Shown one piece after another: positions 6,899-10,870 of a stretch of DNA of 10,870 nt (positions within the stretch are counted from its first letter, which is position 1; every line of letters starts with the position of its first letter). A model generated the notes under the pieces. It ran no database searches and had not been told where the DNA came from. It saw only the letters and a program-made list of their open reading frames with translations. The DNA is from an archaeon (GTDB taxonomy: Archaea > Methanobacteriota > Methanobacteria > Methanobacteriales > Methanobacteriaceae). Position numbers and translations under genes: made by a program. The stretch lies in the NCBI GenBank assembly GCA_024409145.1, contig JAKSUF010000029.1:1-10870 (forward strand). The letters run 5' to 3'.

Positions 6899-7321
6899 AT
6901 GGACAATTATAATGATATTATAAACATGCCTCATTATACATCAGTTAAACATAAACGTATGAGTCTTGAAGCTAGATCAGCACAATTTGCTCCATTTGCT
7001 GCTCTAAAAGGATTCGAAGAAGCAGTTTTTGAAACTGCCAGATTAACCGACGATAAAAAAGAACTTGATGAAGGATTAAAAAATTTGCTTAATGAAAAGC
7101 TTAAAGTTATACAAAGTGAATTAGGAAATAAAATTGAAATTACTTTTACATACTTTATAAAAGATAAGTATAAAGATGGTGGTAAGTATATAACTAAAAC
7201 AGGTATCGTTAAAAAAATAGATGAAATAGAAGGTAAAGTTATTTTAGATAATTATGATGAAATAATAATTGATGATATCATCGAAATAGAGGGGAATAAT
7301 CTAAATAATTTCAATAACTAA
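6899..7321 (+). CDS. YolD-like family protein
   Basis: The 140-residue product starts at the ATG at 6899, right behind an AGAAAGGAG site that overlaps the polymerase stop. An in-frame start at 6866 would overlap the polymerase and lacks such a site. Residues ~5-50 match the YolD-associated N-terminal block: YNDIINMPHYTSVKHKRMS, then ARSAQFAPFAALKGFEEA and ETARLTD. Residues ~80-131 are beta-rich (ITFTYFIKD, then TGIVKKIDEIEGKVILDNYDE and a final IIIDDIIEIE), fitting the small YolD domain. YolD-like proteins are encoded next to UvrX-type polymerases in many Bacillota and are thought to modulate them; the mechanism is not clear. The gene ends four bases before the next promoter, with no terminator between. 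Confidence 0.9.
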   Translation: MDNYNDIINMPHYTSVKHKRMSLEARSAQFAPFAALKGFEEAVFETARLTDDKKELDEGLKNLLNEKLKVIQSELGNKIEITFTYFIKDKYKDGGKYITKTGIVKKIDEIEGKVILDNYDEIIIDDIIEIEGNNLNNFNN

Positions 7322-7324
7322 TTG

Positions 7325-7353
7325 TTGACAAAATATGGAATCTCTTATATAAT
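7325..7353 (+). promoter_or_regulatory. Perfect-consensus sigma-A promoter for the small membrane protein
   Basis: TTGACA (7325-7330), an exact 17-nt spacer, and TATAAT (7348-7353). Every consensus base is present, which is rare in a native promoter. Transcription should start near 7360, leaving a ~42-nt leader. Confidence 0.95.
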
Positions 7354-7366
7354 CACCTTGTAGTAT

Positions 7367-7384
7367 TGATGTGAACACACATTA
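7367..7384 (+). promoter_or_regulatory. Small hairpin in the leader of the 82-aa membrane protein
   Basis: TGATGTG pairs with CACATTA around an AACA loop (7 bp with one G-T wobble), just after the predicted transcription start and before the AAGGAGATG ribosome binding site. A 5' stem like this could stabilise the mRNA; a regulatory role is only a guess. Confidence 0.35.
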
Positions 7385-7401
7385 TTAAAAGGAGATGCCA
7401 T

Positions 7402-7650
7402 ATGAAAGGATTTATGCTCACTTTACGTTTTATTATTACATTAGCAGCAGCTTGCTTCAACTTAAACATAAATATCATTGCTTGTAAATATATTCTTAGT
7501 AATGTTAATGTTTGGTTTAGCCAGGTTCCAGCAGTTCTAGTTGCTGTTGTAGTATTTGTATATTTCTTATTCCAGATTGCACTTGTTCCTTATATTATGT
7601 ATAAGAGTATGAGTTCTGGTTGCAGAAAATACGGAATCAAATATTGTTAA
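7402..7650 (+). CDS. Hypothetical small membrane protein, 82 aa, two TM segments
   Basis: I do not recognise this protein. It has two long hydrophobic stretches, about 5-32 and 43-66, joined by a short polar segment (SNVNVWFSQ), then a basic tail (about 67-82) ending in YC. Four Cys residues are present at 18, 28, 74 and the C-terminal 82. The positive tail suggests that the C-terminus, and hence the N-terminus, is cytosolic. An AAAAGGAGATG site sets the start. It sits alone between a consensus promoter and a strong terminator, so it is a monocistronic, probably highly expressed unit. That makes it a real gene despite its size. A stress, toxin-like or envelope role is possible, but nothing in the sequence chooses between them. 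Confidence 0.82.
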   Translation: MKGFMLTLRFIITLAAACFNLNINIIACKYILSNVNVWFSQVPAVLVAVVVFVYFLFQIALVPYIMYKSMSSGCRKYGIKYC

Positions 7651-7660
7651 TAAAAACCTT

Positions 7661-7699
7661 AAAACAATGTAAATAAATTATTTACATTGTTTTTTTTTT
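7661..7699 (+). terminator. Strong intrinsic terminator after the 82-aa gene
   Basis: AAAACAATGTAAATAA (7661-7676) is the exact complement of TTATTTACATTGTTTT (7678-7693), and a ten-T run spans 7690-7699. The innermost A/T pairs must open to form the loop. Confidence 0.95.
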
Positions 7700-7708
7700 G
7701 TTTATAAT
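7681..7708 (+). promoter_or_regulatory. Probable pta promoter overlapping the preceding terminator
   Basis: TTTACA (7681-7686), a 16-nt spacer and TATAAT (7703-7708). The -35 lies inside the right arm of the upstream terminator stem and the spacer is the T run. A second option is TTGTTT (7698-7703) with TATAAA (7719-7724), which has a short 15-nt spacer. Confidence 0.55.
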
Positions 7709-7752
7709 TACCTGTATATATAAAAATTAAAAAAAGAAAGTCAGGTATTGAT

Positions 7753-8754
7753 ATGGCAGAATTACAAAACATAATTGAAAAAGCTAAACAAGCTCAAAAA
7801 ACTATTGTACTTCCAGAAGTAACTGATCTAAGAGTATTAGAAGCAGCATGGAAAGCACAAGAACAAGGAATAGCAAAAATTATTTTAACAGGTAACAAAG
7901 AAAAATTAAAAGAAATAGCAAGTGCTAAACCAGAAATTAATCTTGATGAAGTGACTTTTTATGAACAATCTTCTTTTGAAAAAACAGAAGAATTCATAAA
8001 TAAATTATATGAATTAAGAAAAGAAAAAGGAATGACAGAAGAACAAGCTAGAGATTTTATTATGAATAATAATTTATTCTTTGGTTGTATGTTAGTTAAA
8101 GAAGGATATGCTGATGGTATGGTAGCAGGATGTATTACAGCAACAGCTGATGTTTTACGTCCAGCATTACAAATTATTAAAACAGCAAAAGATGCAAAAT
8201 TAGTTAGTGCATTCTTCTTAATGGAAGTTCCAAATTGTGAATATGGAGCAAATGGAACATTCATATTTGCAGATAGTGGATTAAATCCAGCACCAACTTC
8301 TGAAGAACTTGCCGATATTGCAAAACAATCTGCAGATTCATTTAGACAATTAACAGGAAAAGAACCTAAAGTTGCAATGTTATCATTCTCAACTAAAGGT
8401 AGTGCAAAAAGAGAATACGTTGCTTCAATGGAAGATGCAACAGAAATTGCAAAACAAAGATATCCAGAATTAAAATTAGATGGAACATTACAAGCAGATG
8501 CTGCATTAGTTCCAGAAGTTGCTGCAAGTAAAGCACCTGGAAGTGAAGTTGCAGGAAATGCTAATGTATTAATTTTCCCAGATTTAAATGCAGGAAACAT
8601 TGGATATAAATTAGTACAAAGATTAGCTAAAGCAACAGCTATTGGACCAGTTACACAAGGTCTTGCAATGCCAGTTAACGATTTATCAAGAGGATGTAAT
8701 GCTGATGATATCGTTGGAGCAATTGCAATAACAAGTGTACAAGCTATTAAATAA
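7753..8754 (+). CDS. pta: Phosphate acetyltransferase
   Basis: Converts acetyl-CoA and phosphate to acetyl phosphate, the substrate AckA uses to make ATP and acetate. The 333-residue single-domain form matches the short Pta of Bacillota. Landmarks are IVLPEVTDLRVLEAA (18-32), VLRPAL (134-139), the GxLQADAALVPEVAASKAPGS block (244-264) and NVLIFPDLNAGNIGYKLVQR (271-290). NDLSRGCNADD (309-319) carries Ser312, Arg313 and Asp319, spaced like the catalytic Ser/Arg/Asp of the Methanosarcina enzyme, and Arg136 matches a CoA-binding Arg there. A related phosphate butyryltransferase is less likely given ackA nearby. The ribosome binding site is weak (AGTCAGG), with no better in-frame start close by. 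Two unrecognised genes separate pta from ackA, which normally adjoin. Confidence 0.95.
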   Translation: MAELQNIIEKAKQAQKTIVLPEVTDLRVLEAAWKAQEQGIAKIILTGNKEKLKEIASAKPEINLDEVTFYEQSSFEKTEEFINKLYELRKEKGMTEEQARDFIMNNNLFFGCMLVKEGYADGMVAGCITATADVLRPALQIIKTAKDAKLVSAFFLMEVPNCEYGANGTFIFADSGLNPAPTSEELADIAKQSADSFRQLTGKEPKVAMLSFSTKGSAKREYVASMEDATEIAKQRYPELKLDGTLQADAALVPEVAASKAPGSEVAGNANVLIFPDLNAGNIGYKLVQRLAKATAIGPVTQGLAMPVNDLSRGCNADDIVGAIAITSVQAIK

Positions 8755-8772
8755 CATTTGGTTGGAGGAAAA

Positions 8773-9744
8773 ATGTCTTACGGAGTTGTAAAAGAACAAT
8801 TACATTCTATCGAAGAATTTATTGCTGAATCGCTAAAAACACATGATGAACAAAAAGCAAAAATTGATAGTGGTAATTATAGTGAAGAAGATATATTTGA
8901 TTATGAATGTTTAAATTATAATATTTCAGGTATGTTTATCATGCTTAATCTTTTATCATTCGAATATCAAATTAGAGTTCGCGATAAATTATATCAAGTA
9001 ATATTAAAATCACAAACAAAATCAATTGACTTTTCTCATGTTGAATCATTTACAAAAAGAGTAATGGATGTATTGAGATTGGAACAAATAAAAATATTAA
9101 AATCAAATCCAGATAATATATTCGATAATATTTATTTGAATGAAACAAAACAATTTATGTTCATTTATTACTATTACGGTATTAAAACTATTGCAAGTTT
9201 CTTTGATATAAATATTGATGGAAAAATAAATGCTCCAAAAACAATAACAATAGGAGACACTAACCAAGTTCAAAAAGATATAACTGACTTAAGAAGATAT
9301 ATAGCGAACTTAGTAATACTTGCTAAGTCAAAAATTGAAACATATAGTAAAATAAAAATTACAAACGTAAGAATTAATGTATTAGAAATTAGAAAAACTA
9401 GAACAAAGTTATATAACTCAATTTCAGATAGAACATTAAAAGTAAGTTATGATGATGAAATTAAATATATAAATTCTAGAATTAACTTCTTTAATACAGA
9501 ACTTATTAAATTAAGAACAACATTATCATCTAAAGATGAAGAACTAAATAAAGAATTAAAAAATATTTGTGAAAAATATTTAGGAATAAACATGTCTAAC
9601 TTCAATGATATTTCAAATCAAGCAATTAAACCTATAGAAGATAAACTTAATCTAGAAAAAGCTAGAGTTGATGCTAGAGTGATGGCACCAAATATAGAAA
9701 ATGAAAATCAAAATTCGGAGAATAATGATGGAAATAACAATTAA
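8773..9744 (+). CDS. Hypothetical protein, 323 aa, helical, Asn-rich tail
   Basis: I do not recognise this protein. The start is taken at the ATG at 8773, four bases after GGAGG; an in-frame TTG at 8758 has no ribosome binding site and would place the GGAGG inside the gene. The product is mostly helical and charged. It has a hydrophobic aromatic patch FMFIYYYYGIKTIASFF (128-144), a short beta-like stretch (145-162), a long predicted coiled or bundle region (165-270) and a disordered Asn/Glu tail (305-323). No signal peptide, clear membrane span or catalytic motif is visible. It begins 18 nt after the pta stop and overlaps the next gene, so it is probably cotranscribed with pta. Codon use is like its neighbours. 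Confidence 0.82.
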   Translation: MSYGVVKEQLHSIEEFIAESLKTHDEQKAKIDSGNYSEEDIFDYECLNYNISGMFIMLNLLSFEYQIRVRDKLYQVILKSQTKSIDFSHVESFTKRVMDVLRLEQIKILKSNPDNIFDNIYLNETKQFMFIYYYYGIKTIASFFDINIDGKINAPKTITIGDTNQVQKDITDLRRYIANLVILAKSKIETYSKIKITNVRINVLEIRKTRTKLYNSISDRTLKVSYDDEIKYINSRINFFNTELIKLRTTLSSKDEELNKELKNICEKYLGINMSNFNDISNQAIKPIEDKLNLEKARVDARVMAPNIENENQNSENNDGNNN

Positions 9745-10567
9745 GAAAAAGAATGTTGAAGAAGTAGATAGATATTTAAAAAGTTTTTTAAAACAAAAAT
9801 CATTAACTGAAGATGAAATTAGAAACTTTACAGCTGATGATACTGATCTATATAAAGAAATATTACTTGAAGAATATTTTGCAGGAGCACTTACAGTTTT
9901 ATGCGCATGTGGTATTGAATTTTCAGCTGATGACAAATCATCAGAACTTGATATAGAATTTGATCAACCACAATTAGTATGTGATCCAATATCAAAAATT
10001 ATGGTGGGATTCGAAGAACTAAAAGAACAAGTTAGAGTATTAGTTGATAAAATGCAAAATGAAATAGATCCAAATGAACTTTTAAATATTGAAAAAGAAA
10101 TACATGGTAAGTTTTATTCTTATTTAGGCACAGTTACAATTCTAAATAAACTAGGAACAAGAATTGTTAGTGAAAAAATATTTGATGATAATTTAAAACA
10201 ATATTTAGTTGCTCAAAAAGATGATGTTGAAATAAAAGACTATTTAGAAGTAAATAGAGAAATAAATGATCTTACAAATTACTTCTATGAAAAATTTAAT
10301 ATTTTAAAGATACTTAGTGTTACACAATTCAAAAAGAATTTGAAAATGAGAGAAGAAAATGTTCTTGAAGCACTTATGAATGCAAGAAGACAAAATGATG
10401 TATTGCCTGAAGGTTCTGATAGAAGAAAAGAACTTATCATGAAACAGTTTAGTGATATTGATGATAACTTAGTTGACCTTAATGAAGAATTAATCATTAA
10501 AGAAGCAAAACACCAATCAGCTATTCTAAATTTCTCAAAGAAACACTTTGGATATATAATAAAATAA
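9725..10567 (+). CDS. Hypothetical protein, 280 aa, helical, overlaps the preceding gene
   Basis: I do not recognise this protein. The start is placed at 9725, four bases after GGAG; the adjacent ATG at 9728 is an equally possible start, and an upstream in-frame ATG at 9701 lacks a ribosome binding site. The start lies 20 nt inside the end of the preceding gene, so translation is likely coupled. The product is acidic and mostly helical. A small Cys-containing hydrophobic patch (LLEEYFAGALTVLCACGIEF, 47-66; Cys60, Cys62) is followed by an acidic beta-like stretch (67-85) and then long amphipathic helices (90-275) suggesting a coiled coil or bundle. The general plan resembles the preceding protein, so the two may be distant relatives or partners. 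No enzyme motif is visible. Confidence 0.82.
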   Translation: MMEITIKKKNVEEVDRYLKSFLKQKSLTEDEIRNFTADDTDLYKEILLEEYFAGALTVLCACGIEFSADDKSSELDIEFDQPQLVCDPISKIMVGFEELKEQVRVLVDKMQNEIDPNELLNIEKEIHGKFYSYLGTVTILNKLGTRIVSEKIFDDNLKQYLVAQKDDVEIKDYLEVNREINDLTNYFYEKFNILKILSVTQFKKNLKMREENVLEALMNARRQNDVLPEGSDRRKELIMKQFSDIDDNLVDLNEELIIKEAKHQSAILNFSKKHFGYIIK

Positions 10568-10568
10568 A

Positions 10569-10667
10569 ATTGGATAGAAATTTATATAAAAATATTTGAA
10601 AATTGCTTGAAATCTAATAGAAAAATTATTATAATATAAAACGTTATATAAATAAATACTATCCAAT
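10569..10667. repeat. Long inverted repeat bracketing the ackA promoter
   Basis: ATTGGATAG (10569-10577) is the exact complement of CTATCCAAT (10659-10667). Further inside, ATTTATATAA (10580-10589) complements 10644-10653, giving 19 paired positions with a small asymmetric internal loop. The ackA promoter lies in the central loop and the right arm ends just before the ackA ribosome binding site. Confidence 0.7.
10607..10635 (+). promoter_or_regulatory. Sigma-A promoter of ackA
   Basis: TTGAAA (10607-10612), a 17-nt spacer and a perfect TATAAT (10630-10635). Transcription should start near 10642, leaving a leader of about 40 nt. AAAACGTTAT just downstream of the -10 faintly resembles a CcpA (cre) core, but the match is too poor to call. 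Confidence 0.85.
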
Positions 10668-10680
10668 CGGGAGGAACAAA

Positions 10681-10870
10681 ATGAAAGTATTAGTAATTAA
10701 TTGCGGAAGTTCTTCACTTAAATACCAATTACTTGATATGGACACAGAAAATGTCCTAGCTAGCGGTTACTGCGAAAAAGTAGGTATGGAAGGATCATTC
10801 GACACACACAAAGTAAACGGAGAAAAAATCAAAGTTGAAAGACCAATGCCAACACACGAAGAAGCATTAA
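10681..10870 (+). CDS. ackA: Acetate kinase, N-terminal part (runs off the window)
   Basis: Converts acetyl phosphate and ADP to acetate and ATP, completing the pathway begun by Pta. Only the first 63 codons are present. MKVLVINCGSSSLKYQL is the diagnostic N-terminal signature of the acetate kinase family, with Asn7, Ser10, Ser12 and Lys14 in the phosphate-binding loop. Butyrate kinases have a similar opening, but the following residues (LDMDTENVLASGYCEKVG) fit AckA. GGGAGGAACAAA gives a strong ribosome binding site. C-ending codons (AAC, TAC, GAC, CAC, TTC, ATC) are far commoner than in neighbouring genes, as expected for a highly expressed enzyme. Confidence 0.95.
   Translation, partial: MKVLVINCGSSSLKYQLLDMDTENVLASGYCEKVGMEGSFDTHKVNGEKIKVERPMPTHEEAL

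Noticed and set aside
7959..8600. Open frame of 213 codons on the - strand opposite pta
   Set aside because: A shadow of the biased pta codon pattern; no ribosome binding site or promoter, and pta itself is unmistakable.
8758..8772. TTG start for the 323-aa protein
   Set aside because: GGAGG at 8764-8768 is ideally placed for the ATG at 8773.
9652..9936. Open frame on the - strand across the junction of the two unknown genes
   Set aside because: No ribosome binding site; low-complexity Ser/Phe/Ile composition typical of antisense AT-rich coding DNA. The same applies to 10285-10497 on the - strand.
10636..10648. Possible CcpA (cre) site at the ackA promoter
   Set aside because: Only the AA-x-CG core fits; the outer TG and CA positions do not. 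ackA is a known CcpA target in some Bacillota, but the sequence does not support a call here.
1..10870. Alternative genetic code (TGA as Trp), CRISPR array, tRNA/rRNA, insertion sequences or prophage genes
   Set aside because: Trp codons are TGG and frames are normal without reading TGA. No spaced direct repeats, cloverleaf-like genes, transposase or phage structural genes were seen. The Y-polymerase/YolD pair can travel on mobile elements, but nothing around it indicates transfer.

Overview
The window is very AT-rich with dense, short-spaced genes, A/T-ending codons and GGAGG-type ribosome binding sites. Gene content and order (PASTA kinase end, rsgA, rpe; rpsT; nrdR; a UvrX-type polymerase with YolD; pta; ackA) point to a low-GC Bacillota genome, most likely a Bacilli-type or related gut or host-associated lineage. 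I cannot place it to genus. Tryptophan is encoded by TGG and every visible stop is TAA or TAG, so the standard bacterial code fits.

Layout. Positions 3-2152 (+) are a tight run: the extracellular end of a PASTA-type Ser/Thr kinase, the ribosome-assembly GTPase rsgA, and rpe. It ends in a strong, probably bidirectional terminator at 2178-2207. Positions 2264-3137 (-) carry rpsT, driven by a clear sigma-A promoter with a hairpin leader, and downstream a two-TM PH-domain membrane protein separated from it by a hairpin. The divergent intergenic region 3138-3443 holds the rpsT promoter and leader, an imperfect 40-nt hairpin and a probable extended -10 promoter for the next block. Positions 3444-5306 (+) hold a GDPD/PI-PLC-like protein, nrdR and an unrecognised 175-aa protein, closed by a terminator. 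Positions 5368-7321 (+) are a Y-family polymerase plus YolD cassette. Positions 7325-7699 are a self-contained unit: a consensus promoter, an 82-residue membrane protein and a strong terminator. Positions 7753-10567 (+) hold pta followed by two unrecognised helical proteins with overlapping reading frames. ackA starts at 10681 behind its own promoter and runs off the window.

How they fit. Most genes are housekeeping: translation (rsgA, rpsT), pentose phosphate pathway (rpe), nucleotide-reduction control (nrdR), translesion synthesis (Y-polymerase/YolD) and acetate/ATP metabolism (pta, ackA). I see no mobile element, CRISPR array, rRNA or tRNA. I did not find a clearly new system. The best leads are the two unknown proteins inserted between pta and ackA, the inverted repeat bracketing the ackA promoter, the small membrane protein behind a perfect promoter, and the structured rpsT leader.
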